From contig CM072884.1 of the NCBI GenBank assembly GCA_037013685.1, positions 104,955,548 to 105,019,547 on the forward strand: a stretch of 64,000 nucleotides of DNA, given 5' to 3'. Source of the stretch: Acridotheres tristis. Taxonomy: Eukaryota > Chordata > Aves > Passeriformes > Sturnidae. Both the position numbers and the translations under genes were made by a program. The notes under the pieces were generated by a model. That model was given only the letters and a program-made list of their open reading frames with translations, was not told where the DNA came from and did no database searches. Positions 14,601 through 26,659 of this stretch are shown here, piece by piece; positions within the stretch are counted from its first letter, which is position 1, and each line of letters begins with the position of its first letter.

Positions 14601-14862
14601 AGGCAATGTATGTACTCTTTTCAAAAATGGCTGAACAAAGAAAGAAGTTTATGATTCTAAAACAGCAGTGCTTGAATGTTAATCTCCCCCTACAATCAGC
14701 ACAACAGCTACTGCCAGCCATGCAGAAATACACAGGAAAAAGTAACCACTTGACAGGAAAAAAGTCCTGGAAAAAGCAGGTCATTAAGATCAGGTGGAAG
14801 CAAAATGCACACTCCAAGCACAAGCTCAACAACTTTCTCAAAAAATTGCAATACTGACAGAC

Positions 14863-14985
14863 CTGTGGAGGAACCTGCCTCCTTTTTTGGTCAGGGGATG
14901 TGACATACACAGCTTGTGCATACGCGTAACTTTTGAACCGCGGTTTAGGAGAAGGCGAAGGTCCCTGGGGTACACTGACTGTGAT
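14863..14985 (-). CDS. DMD: Dystrophin exon 9 (hinge 1)
   Basis: This 123-bp exon encodes 41 residues against 43 in human exon 9 (129 bp, from memory). It begins ITVSVPQGPSPSPKPRFKSY and continues AYAQAVYVTSPDQKRRQVPPQ. The PKPRFKSYAYxQAxYVT core is the recognisable hinge 1 sequence; the proline-rich ends are divergent and carry the two-residue shortening. Hinge 1 is a flexible linker between the actin-binding domain and the spectrin-like rod. The acceptor reads TATTCATAG before ATCACAG. The donor is CAG followed by GTCTGT, with a pyrimidine at +3 and T at +4, so it is weaker than the other donors here. Both edges are in phase 0, so skipping the exon would keep the reading frame. Confidence 0.95.
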
Positions 14986-15924
14986 CTATGAATAAATCAG
15001 AACGTACATATGGGTAGGAGCATGGATTGTAGAAGTAAATACTGATTTTAAGAGCAACTGAAGAAAAAGAAGCAGAAAAGTCATTTTTTCAAGGACAGCG
15101 TTGGTATTCAGCAGGCAAAATGGGATGGTATTAAGGAAACCTCTCATTTAATCTGACACCCTTACCAAAAGCAACAAACTGTCAGGACTCAACACCAGCA
15201 GAATAACAATGTAAAGTGAAGCTTCTTTATAATTTACAAGCAGAGGCTCAAAAAGCAAGTGATCTTTTGTCACAACTTGAATAAACAGAGCCGATATTTA
15301 TCTGTTCAGTACTCTAAAAGAGAGCATCCCATACCCAACATAAAGATTAAATTCAGGCAAGTAAACTAAGCCTAAAATGCAGTAAACACTTCAGCAGAGG
15401 CTGTCTGATAGTTTCAGTTCAAAAAACTGACACTGCAATCATAAATTAATTCCAAATATTGCATGAATTTTTTGAGAGGATAACAATAAACTGAGATTGT
15501 TTTAAAATTAAGTCACAGTAAATAAAATGCTAAAAAATTAAAAATATGTCATGACTATGGAGAAATGTCAACAGCTATTCTTTAAAAAGGTAAAGATGTT
15601 TCTATTTGCTTTTAAATGTAAACCTCCCCAAATTTGTTTTGTCCTTGAGGCTTCTTGTCACCACCAAAATGTGCAAAGTTGTACAGCTCAAGTGAGAAGC
15701 ACTTACTTGCTAAACAGTAATTTTTAAAACAGTCTGGTGTGAGATGAAAGCCAGCATGAAAATACATGCAGAGGAGCACATTTGACTTGCCTGTTGATGA
15801 GACTCTGCCCATTATGCCCATGGGGTTTTTGCCTTCCACTGGCCATTTAACATCAAGCTCATGGGGTAGGCAGGGAAACAACCACTTTAGAGCAGCAAGA
15901 TGAAAGCAGAAAAGTGAAACTCAC
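14986..15924 (-). other. DMD: Intron 8 of DMD (939 bp)
   Basis: A short intron bounded by GTGAGT after exon 8 and TATTCATAG before exon 9. Human intron 8 is also about 1 kb from memory, so the short spacing of exons 8 and 9 appears conserved. No repeat or motif is recognised inside it. Confidence 0.93.
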
Positions 15925-16103
15925 TTCTTGTGAAAAATGCTGTTCATGTACTTCTATGTGCTCTTCTCTAGTGACCCTTGAGTGCCGTGGTAGCATCTCC
16001 ACCTCCCTGATGGCTTCCATGGTGACTTGCTGGGGCAGGACTTGAAAGAGTGAAGTCACATACATTAAGATGGACTTTTTGTCTGGACAGGCAGTTGCAA
16101 CAT
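15925..16103 (-). CDS. DMD: Dystrophin exon 8 (end of CH2 domain and start of hinge 1)
   Basis: The exon is 179 bp, one codon shorter than human exon 8 (182 bp) as I remember it. It completes the Asp codon and encodes [20 protein letters not shown], then [20 protein letters not shown], the last helices of CH2, followed by a less conserved Glu/His-rich tail ending HEQHFSQE that leads into hinge 1. The acceptor is TTAATTTGCCTTCCAG; the donor is GAA followed by GTGAGT, with A instead of the usual G at the last exon base but an otherwise consensus site. The lost codon falls in the variable tail, not the CH2 fold. The exon sits 939 bp upstream (in gene sense) of exon 9, and the close 8-9 pairing is as in mammals. 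Confidence 0.97.
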
Positions 16104-16715
16104 CTGGAAGGCAAATTAACATGTGTGATTTCAGTTCCCACATTCGACATGAGAAATAGCCCATTAGTTTCATGGAAAGTTGATAGACTAATGAGGAACC
16201 TATTGTACATGTGAATACTCTAGAGATTAATTAGAACCTTATCATCAGTTCCAAAACTGCAGAACAAACTTGCATATCAATGAGAAGGAGCCAAAGTTTA
16301 TACAGGTAATATTATCTCATCATCCAATCTGAATTTTCCATCTATATTTCTTGTGTCAAAATGCAATTTGACACTGTGATCCCCATTAAGCAGGACTAGA
16401 CATAGGAAAAAGTGTATTTGCTTGTGCTGCATAAGTACTGCAATTGTAAAAATGTAAGGACAATCTTATTTTCCAAGTCATGCCTTTTATGTTCTCCCCA
16501 CATCATTTAGCCACTGAAAGCAGCAATGATGTAGGGGGGAAAAAATTACCATTTTTTTGTCGTGAATGGGTTGATAAAAACAAACGATTGAAGTCTAACT
16601 ACGATAAAGCTGCATAACTTTTATATTCTACTCAGTCTTGCATTCTTCATGAAATCTGTGGAACATCAAAGGAACGTGATATTCACAGGCACTAAAACAC
16701 ATAAGATAAAAACAT

Positions 16716-16902
16716 TTAAAAAAAAAACCAGAAAAAAAACAAATCCAAAAAACCAAAACCAACCAACCAACCAACCAACCAACAAAAACCAAACAAAAAA
16801 ACCAAAAACCAAAAACCAAAACAAAAACCAAAACAAAAAAAAAAAAAACCACAGAAAAAAAAAAAAAAACACAACCGAAAAACAAACCAAAAAAAACCCC
16901 TG
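16716..16902. repeat. A/C-rich tract including (CCAA)6 microsatellite
   Basis: About 190 bp of almost only A and C on the plus strand. Six CCAA units lie at 16759-16782 and are surrounded by CCAAAA-type repeats and A-runs. Confidence 0.93.
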
Positions 16903-17985
16903 TAAAATCTCAATGGTCTTTAGCAGTCAGTACAAGACACTTTGTGTGAACACAAAGACAATTTCAGCTTCTGCACATAGCCATGCTATATATCAGCAGG
17001 AAAAGCACTTTCTCTGACTCAACAATTCCAGTCAATAACGATTTGTAAAAATGTAACACATGTAGCAGCTCTTTGAAATAGTTACTTTGTTATTTGCCAT
17101 TGACGCTTACTTCCTACACTCAGTCTAGTGAATCAAGATGCAAAAGGACGGTTGTACAAGAAATTTATCATTAATTCCATAAATGTTTTAACATGAGTGC
17201 TGGCAGAAAGCCAAGAACTATGAGTTCTTACTGTCTTAAATCAATCCTGTCTTAGCTAAGATTTGAGTTCACAGAAAAAAATCAAATAAATCAATACTTC
17301 TACAATGTAGCATCTCATTCTCTCTGCCTAGAAGGTGGAATGGACAAGAGGGAAGGCACCTTGCCTTAAAAGTTTCACATATATTTGGAAATTAAGAAGA
17401 GACATTATATCAATAATTTTGGTTTGGCTTTCTGACCCATCTCCATAACTTTGCTTGGTACTTGATGAGAGACAGTTGAAGGTTTATTTCTACTTAGCAT
17501 TGGCTGGAAAAATGGCACATTCACGCTAATATTCCCACTTCTGTAACATAAGTATTCTACTGTAAGCATCTTCTTGTCTTCTCTTGAATATTCTAACACC
17601 ATCTTGTTGTACTTGGTGTCCACTAGTAATTGATGCTTATATGAATATCCATGCCTTCCTATAGGGAAGAACACAATGGCTGGATGATCAGTACCAGCTG
17701 TGATTTTTCTATTGTTTGTTCATTATTTTCCTTTCCAAAATGTCCTGTTAGCCAAATAGGCAAATACCTTATCATTTTTCTACAAAAATATGTCATGCAA
17801 TAAATGAGTACCTAGCAAATAATATACATGCCAAAAATTGTTTACCCACTCTATCTGACAAAGAGTACATATGCAGCTGTCAAAATCCACTGTCAAATAG
17901 CAAATTATTTAATTATTTAATCACAACAAATAGCTAAACAACCATAGTTACAAAGCCTGGAATATCAATCTATCTCTCAAAAGTC

Positions 17986-18005
17986 TTTTTTTTTTTTTTT
18001 TTTTT
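17986..18005. repeat. Poly(T) run, 20 bp
   Basis: Uninterrupted T homopolymer. Confidence 0.95.
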
Positions 18006-21000
18006 AATTTTTTTTACAGGCTCCTGAATTATCAGAGCAGGAATGATTTCTGTTATGCTTTGCCTTCACATTTTCTTCTTTTGAACCCTACTCTGATGTA
18101 CTACCTTTACCACCTGCTGAGTCGGATGACTATTTGAAATCCTAGTAGCTAGACAGTAAGTAAACTGAAATTCAAGCATTTTTTTGCAAGGAAGTTCACT
18201 ATTTCTTTGTAAATATGTCTACTTTCATTTGTGGGGCAAAAATATCTGTCAAACCATATATACCTCTTAAAAAAAACCAATATCACACTCTTGGAAAATA
18301 CAGAAGATTTTTTAATTAAACTAAGCCAAGATATGTAGAGTATGACATTTTTCCAATACTAATTTTGATAAAATTATCCAGGATTTTTTTTTTCCCCCGA
18401 CCAATTTATCTCCTCAAATTGAACTCAGAGGCTATTCTTTCGGAAAATTTTCATCAGTTTTCTTGACAAAGACTATCCAGAGTAGGATTGAAAAGATAAG
18501 AGAAAAGGGGAAAAAATTAGACTACAAGTCAAAAGAGAATTGAAAATGGGAAGCATAATAAGGATAGCAGAAATTATATTAATATGTTTATCAATAAAAA
18601 AGTCTGAAAGCCTTTGGAAAGCTCTGGAAACCATCCCAGTTCTTTAATAATATACAGCTAGACAAAAGTACTGAAAAAGCTTCCAAGATGAGTGTTCCTG
18701 TTATTGGTAGGAAACATTTTCAGTACTAAACTTTAGGCTGACAGATTAACATTTTTCTAAAGAAAACAGTAACTTAAACTGAAATATGTCACATGAACCA
18801 TATTGTCCAGACAACTCTTCTTGATACCTTTTTCAATCCATGGGATTACTTATTAAGACATGTGGCTCTTTGAGCATCTTTTATCATCAAAGAAAAAGAT
18901 TACCTTGCAAGACCCTAACTTCAAGTGCTCCCCCTGAAAACATATTCAGCCCCACCTTTTAGAGAGATTAGTCTGTCCATTCAAATTCGCAAAACACAGA
19001 CAAATAGAACAAACCACTTATTTAATATATGGGCCAAAATGCCTGTCTGAGTCTGAGGAGACACCACAAGAGCTCAATTTTGACCATGCATTTTAATGCG
19101 AAATAAGATTCCGTTCATCTAGAAGAGCAGTTACCTGGTACCAAATACCAAAAGAGTAGAAAGAATCTGAGTTCACCCCAGAACATTAAATAATGAAAGA
19201 TAACCCAAATCCACTGCTGTTTAAGTGCAGTTGCCTTTACAGGGTTATTATAGATTTAACTTGGGAAACAATTTGCCTGATAAAAGTTTACTGCAGCTTG
19301 ATTTTATTAGCAAATGTTACTTGTTTTCTAATGGATATAACTACAAGACTGCCTGTTTGTTAAGGATGACCACAATAAACCTGAAGTGTTCTCAAACTAA
19401 TTATTTTCTAAATCTATCAAACTCTTCAAAAAGTGATCCAGTAGCAAACTTTTATAAACTTTGTAGTTCACAAGTGGTTTGGTTCTTGCATCCATATGTT
19501 TAGTCAATGATCAAATCCCTGCTAACATTAGGGGATGAGTGGAAATGAGGATGATATAAAACACATAAATGAGTTCCATATGAAAAAAAAAAAATACAGG
19601 TGTAGCAAAGCAAACAAAATCCAGCATTTTCCTACACTGTGTTACATTATATACACAAAGCCATGCCCAGAGCACAAGTTGTAAGTGTTTATGGAAATGT
19701 TTCTTAAAAGTTTAAAATACATGGCTACTAACAGAGCTGCTCCTTTTTAATAATATTTTGCTTTCTCCAAGCTCTGACCAACTAACAGTTCTGGCACTAT
19801 TTGTGTCAAGTAGTTTTACTATTTGTGTTTATTCTTTGTATCAAACCAGTAGCAAAATAACTTTGAAAGAGAAGAGCTAACATGTCTGCTGCACTGTCAG
19901 AAAGATTATATTTCTGTATAGAAATTGCTTATCTGGTTTCTTTAGATTGAGAGACAAATTCTGAAACATATTTTGCCTTACACAGTGTTGAGAAGCAAGA
20001 TAAGACTTGAGCCCTAAAAGAAGAAATCCTTTGTCCTCAACAGAAGCAGCTAGGATTTTCACAGAATCACAAAATAGAAAACAGAAAATTAATTTCTAAA
20101 TTCTACACATCATCTAATACTGTTTGCTTCTATTACAATAGTAATATTTTAATATTACCTGCTGCTACCCCAAATCAGCTTTTAAAAGCTGTGCTAAGTA
20201 AAAAACATTGCCTTCCCTTCCACAAAAAATTTGAGATTCTCAAAGCTGATTTGAATTTTCAGAGATTATGTGTTTTTTATTTTCCCAATAAATAAAGGCT
20301 GTTGTTGTTTCTTCTATCAGAGTGGAGTTTGGGGTTTTTAAAAGGATTTTTAATGATAGGAATATAACATTTTTAGAGGTTCTATTGTTATTTCCAAATG
20401 CATCTCTTTAGAAAGCAGAAGCTCTCAGTTCCCTGAGATAAGATAGAAAGCTAACAGATGCATAAATGATTACTTTCTACTGTGTATTTACAGACATCAA
20501 GCTATGACAGAATCATGAGGCCTGTCTGAGATTGGCTCCTACTGGTGACTTAACCCCTTGACTATGAAAACACGAGCCATATATAGCTCATTCTTATCCA
20601 AACACCAAGAAACAAGAAAGATTATCAAGCATAGATTATAAAGTGTTTTGCTTAAAAGTACACATACTTCTCCCTCAGTCTCTACTTGGTCTCAAAATGT
20701 CATTTTCCTACAATCCATGTTTATACTTATGGTATGATAATAGCAGGAAAAATAGAAGTTGCAATGGTTTACTCTACTGACACTGACTGCTGCCACTAAG
20801 ACCTTGAAGCAATAAACTCTACAGTCTCTGAAAGGTCAGCCAGTAACTGCAGTGTGTACTCACAATTATTGACCATTTTTGCTTCTTTTTTAAACTCGCA
20901 ATTATTTTCTGCTGTGTTTTTTTTTTTTTTACTCCACCAGTAGATTGCATGTTAAATTCAAAATGAAAGCAATCTTTGCAAGTAATCTCAAGGAATAGCC

Positions 21001-23030
21001 TTGGACTTGCAGATAGACAAAAATCAATGTATGAAATATGGCAGAACTCTAAATAGTGAAATGTGGAAATTAAAACTGATGATTTTAAAACTTTATTTTA
21101 AAAACAAAGTTAAAGCAAAGGTCAACATTCTTCAAAGGCTATTCAGTGGCCCACATGAATAAGCACAGTGATCACAGTCTGTTGCTTTGCTGAATAAAAT
21201 TCACATTTTAGAAACTTAACTGCTAGTAAAAGGCACAAATTACATACAGACAATTAAGTGAGAGCAGAAGCCTGGAAGACTTAGATAGTGGCACTGGCTT
21301 TTTCTTCTTTTCTATAGAATTGAATAGCCATAAACCTAAACCACTATGAAACCCCCAGAGGAAAATGCTGTTAGTTTTTAAACAGATATTTTCATAAAAA
21401 AGGAGATGTTTTATACCTGATGGTTAAGACCTACAGAGTACATTAAAAATGCTGACCTTTGTAGGCTGTATTAAACAAGGTCTCAACAGAAGCATGAAGA
21501 AAGTATCTACAGAAGATTAACACATTTGTGTTTGCCATTTAGAATTACAGAGACAGGTCAGGATTTGTGGAATTAAAGTGCTGCAGAATTCAAGTGTATC
21601 TGGTATTAAAATATTTGGTGGCAGAGCACACCTTTAATCTGTCTGAATGTCTGTTCTGATTTGCTGCATGAGTGTGAAGGAGCTTGGACTAATATGCCAG
21701 TACTATCCTGGTTAAGTGAACTTGATGCTCTCCCTGTTTTTTAAACCTGAAAAATCAGACTTAATACCACTGATGAACAGTAAAGGTGCTGCTTATTCTT
21801 TTTCAGGTTCCTTACAAGATTAAACATTGATTTAGTAACACCACAGCCTTTGCACCTTAAGCTATATTTAAGTGTCTTAGCAATAAAGATAGAGATAGAA
21901 AGAAGTGAAGTCAAAATAGCAAAGGAATAAAACACTAGTTTTAAAAATTTGGGGTATGATACATTTTTATTATATCATGTTTTTTACTAATATTTTTGTC
22001 ATTGGGTAGGATTGAGCATGGTTCTCATCAATTTGCTGAAATAACAAATAATAGTCAGCAGTTAATATACTCGCAAAGCTGATATACACTACTGAAAGCT
22101 GCAGTGTGATTTTTCAAAACCTGGAAATGCAGTAAGGGGCGGGTGGGAAGTACCAGAGGAAAGAAAACTAAAATACACCCTGTCATCCAGTTCCTACTGA
22201 AGAGCCCTGAAAATGAAGACAGACCAAGGGAGTTATGCTGTAACTCCTGAATTCTGAATCAGGAATAGTGTTCAAAAATTGCAATATTGCAGTCACTGAA
22301 CTCATAATTTTGCTAAGAGTATTTGAGATATTTTCAAACAGGCTAATATTTGAGAGTAAATGGGACAATTTTTAAAAATATTGTACATTTTCCACTTAGC
22401 TTTTATAAATATTTAGTCTAGAGAAACTGCACAGGTAACTATATTAAAAATAAAAAAAGAAAATTAGAGACTGATAATCCAATTACTAAAGATTTTATAA
22501 CATCATATGGAGATAAATTCCTTACTTTTATTTAATTGTAAAATCTTTCATAAAGGTAAAACGATACAAGGTAAAAGGAAAAGGGCAATTGAAATCTAAA
22601 CATCCAATTCTGAACAGACAATTGAAAGAGCCGTGTTCATACTGGATGGGTGATTCCATACTTACCATGAGAAAGTAATGCTTCAAGTGCAATCAAAAAA
22701 AACATTGGGAAACACGGCATTCTTTTGAAATAGTACTGGGAAGAACAGGGATTCTGCTGCTAGAGTGTGTGTACCTTCCTTTTATTCCCATCTGCAATCT
22801 GCTATTTCTGACAGGGAGGAGAGCTAAAATCACCTGAGGTTAATTCCATCCCAAACCAACAAAACAGAATGCTGAATGATACTACAGGTAACTTCTACTT
22901 TTCCCCTCTAGAATGTTATGGGCAACTGATTTTATATGGAACTTGAGAAAAGCAAAATGAAAAAAAGTGTCCAAGATGGACTAATTTGGATGTAAATTGA
23001 AGCTAAGTTGTTCTTGGCTTTGTTTTGATT

Positions 23031-23034
<4 letters not shown>

Positions 23035-23063
<29 letters not shown>
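23035..23063. repeat. Poly(A) run, 29 bp
   Basis: Uninterrupted A homopolymer, the longest in the window. No recognisable retroposed body is directly upstream. Confidence 0.95.
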
Positions 23064-23066
<3 letters not shown>

Positions 23067-26000
23067 GCAGAAGTTTTAAGGAACAAAACTAAACTTCTAT
23101 GCAGTAAAATTCCTAAATTATAGGTCAAGATCAGGTGTAAAATTAATTCAACATATCTTTAAAAGAATACAAAATTTAGTGTGTGCAATAGCACCTTCAA
23201 CAATGATTCCTTTTTTCCACTAATTTAGGCCAGAGTACTGTTTGCAGCTACAATATGCTACTGTTTATATTCAAAAGACTGTACTTTCCCAGGGTATGCA
23301 AGTTTGATAAATTTCAGCTAAAAAAAAAATAATTAGAGAAATTTTCAATATCATTATGACAGACTGGGAAAATTCATAGCTATTAAGGTTCAGTTACATA
23401 TAGGATATTTAACAAAAAAATCCCCCTCACTGACAGAAATTCATGCTTACAAATTGACTTGATGTATCAGTTTTAAATTCAAAGAAGAGTTTTCTTGATG
23501 AGTCTTATGGCTACACATCTTGAATTTTCTCACTGCATGTGTGAAATGGCTACGTCTACATGAAGACCAGTTACCTGAATAATATAGGCTTCTATACATA
23601 TTTTTGACATGTAAACAGTATGAAAAATGAAAACTTAGGTCTTTAAGAATATTAACTGTAGCAGATGAAAAAAACTATTTCCATTTTAAAAGCACATCTT
23701 GAAAAAAAAATGCACATCTTGGAAAAGTTGAAACTCTAATTTGAATAATTTATATATATCATGATCATTCCTGCATTGAAATGCTAGAGAAACAGCTTAG
23801 AAGAAACCTTCTAAATGTTGTAGCGTACAGATTTTTTAACATTCGAAGGATTATTTAACCAAGACTGCAACAAATAGATTAATGTGCTGGTCTTTTGCCT
23901 TATGCTGATCGTGAGGAAAAGCAGTCCAAAATGTGTCATGCCAATACTTTTCAAAAATGCAAGCTTTGACTGAAGGATTACTATGCACTTTCCATTTTCC
24001 AGGAAGTTACTTAAAATCTACCTGTAATGTAATTTAAGAAAAAAACCCAAACCTTAAATCTGATTATCTGAGGAAGAGACCTGCTCATGCTTGACAGGCT
24101 GAACTTCTTAAGCCCATACTCTGAGGCTGGAAACATCTGCTCATATTTTGTATAAATATAAGCTCCCATTTACATTCCAACAATTTTATACCTGGCTAGT
24201 CTTGGAGAAGCAGAGAAATAGGTTAAGGGCAGAGCAGGATGTCTGGTAATTCATAATGTAAAGACCTAGAAATCAATATTCTAATGACTCCTATTTTAAC
24301 ATGCAGCAGAAAGAAGGTGTCTTGTATTTTCTAGCCAGTGCAGACCTCAGCCTGAGTAAACACAAGTGTGTGTGACACTGATGGGTGTGGAGCAGCATGT
24401 GAGAGCCCAAAGAGAAGTTAAAATGCTACAGCTTGGTGGAATCAGACCGGATTTGATGACCTCATAGCTATAATATTTACTTCAAAAGTCCCCTGCAAGA
24501 TGAAATAGCTGAAATATGCAACAACAGCAGCCAGGTGTGACTGGGGTGCTAAACGGTATATTATGTGAGTATCAAACAATATTAAAATAAATGCAGTAAA
24601 TTTCAAACGTGAAACACAATACATTAAACTTATTTAACATATAAATAGAAAACCATAAGTATTAAAACATTACAACAATTACAATTTAGTGTTCAGCATA
24701 ATAGCAGCACTATAATGCTTTACTGTGTGCTCTGAAAAAGGAAATCCTTCTTAATACTGAATCAGAAAGGCAAATTGTGAAAGAAGGGCCTACATGGGAC
24801 ACCTGAAATCAATATTACAGTAACACCTTGTTTATTAGACATATTTCTGGCTTCACTATAAAAAGGTTCTCTCACATTTTTCACAGTTCAGAATTACTAA
24901 TTTTATTCATGGTCTTCACTCACAGAAACAAATGGATAGCAAAATTTCAGCATTCAGACAGTTAATTCCAGGATTGCTCTATGATGCAATATAGGAGCAA
25001 TTTAGGAGTACAACATTTACATGAATGGCTTTAATAAATAACTCAAAAAAAAAAATGGTTTTAATGCTTTAAATACACTGATCTCTAGTCCACTGCAATA
25101 CACTTAGAACTTAAATAAGCATTGCAGTAGTTTGTGAACGAGTGCTATGGCAGAGACTTATGGAGTAAGCCTGGACCCAAAGAGGAAAGGTTAAGAAGTG
25201 GTAATTTAATCTTCTCAAGAGTTTCTAGAATTGATACAAATTTTGGGACGTTCTGAATGTAACCACCCTTCAGATTACATAGGAATCCCAGTATAAACAG
25301 AGCACACTAATTTTAATGCTCTAGTAGTGCATGTCCAGCTATTGTTCAGCAAATGCAGACAAAGCATTCAAGATCAGAACCAAAGCCTTTCACATTCACC
25401 AAAAAATGCAAAATTACGCTTATCAAACTTTACAGGATGGCCACAAGTATGTAAAATATGTATAGTGTTATGTACAATAGCACCTGCTGAAAGTACTTCA
25501 TACATCTGAGCATTCAAGGAACAGAGAGATCATAGCCTTGAAATGCAACGCTTGTTATTTTTTTAGCCAAATATAAATTCTGAAAGATAAACCAAATTCA
25601 TCTTCAAGAAACATAGTATTGATTTTATTCCAAAAGATTTGATTTGGAATTCTGGTTTTGGATCTGGCATGTCCAAGAATATTAAACTACAAGAAGAACA
25701 GAAGAAAAAAGTTGTTAGTCTTAAGTAGACAGTGTCAAGAAGAACAAAACCCTATTGAGAGCTTAGCCAAAGAAAGGCTTAGAGCAGCTACCTGAGTGCT
25801 CCTTATAAATATATCATGGGGTGAAAGCAATCAGAGCAAAACCATCAAGCTCAAGGACAGTGTTAGCACAAGGAGAAAAGACAACACAACAAATCTGAAG
25901 AAATATAGCTTAAAAATGCAGAAAAGTTTCTCGCCTTCAGAAAGCGAGGTTCTGAGCAAAGCAAAGGAATAGAAGCAAAGCATCCAACTGACTACAACAG

Positions 26001-26640
26001 AACTTGAGGAATTCAATAAAACCTTTACTATGAGCTGTTTACCTGAAATTGCAAGTAACAGGACATCAAAGAAAAATCAGGTCTTAAATGCTTTGTTCCT
26101 CCTCTCCTTTTTATGTTATAGTTCATACTAGCTATTTCTTAGTTATACTGTTTTAATACAGGTTATATTTTCATGCTTTTCTATCAACTCCACTCCCTTG
26201 CCTTTTATTAGTCAATTATAGAGAATTCTATTCATGCAATAACTTGTCCAAAATAATGATAAAAAGAATGTGTCATGTCTGACTATTCTTAGAAATGCTG
26301 CTAAAGCATTAGACTAAAGATGCAAAAGAGGTTTTGCATACATAGCATATATATACATATTTAACAACTAATAGTACATCAACAGAGCATGTGAAAGCTG
26401 GAGATTAATCAGTGCAGTCAGTATAATGTAAATAGGAGTTAAGAATGCATTAGAACAACCACCAGTTGTATTACATATTTATTATGCATTATGCTAACAA
26501 AGAAAATGCAAGCAGCCCTAAAATGGGTTTAGATAGGACTATGAAGCAACACAAAAAATAACCAGGTTAAATCTAAATATTAGTTGGTGAATATTTTAAA
26601 AGCAGAAGGATTTGTAAATGTAGAGCAGGGGCTAAACATT

Positions 26641-26659
26641 AAAAAAAAAAAAAAAAAAA
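26641..26659. repeat. Poly(A) run, 19 bp
   Basis: Uninterrupted A homopolymer. Confidence 0.95.

Larger units (their letters stand above)
1..14862 (-). other. DMD: Intron 9 of DMD (3' part outside window)
   Basis: AT-rich sequence with no exon that I can recognise; exon 10 is not seen, so the intron is longer than 14.9 kb here. It holds a possible repeat remnant near 478-590, G/T tracts near 0.85 and 4.3 kb, a C-run followed by an A-run near 1.62-1.65 kb, a short palindrome cluster at 5.8 kb, an A/C tract at 7.43-7.49 kb and two CR1 fragments (8.58-8.86 and 10.73-11.61 kb) in opposite orientations. Other stretches show nothing I can name. Confidence 0.8.

Noticed and set aside
14606..14857. 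Plus-strand 83-codon frame next to exon 9
   Set aside because: Antisense to intron 9 next to the exon, with no recognisable protein.
1..14862. Dystrophin exon 10
   Set aside because: No minus-strand segment resembling the first rod-domain exon was seen.
16649..17017. Frames rich in Lys/Asn/Thr or Phe/Trp over the A/C tract
   Set aside because: They are translations of low-complexity A/C or T/G sequence.
23035..23063. Poly(A) tail of a processed pseudogene
   Set aside because: No gene-like body is recognisable upstream of the A29 run, so it is treated as a homopolymer.
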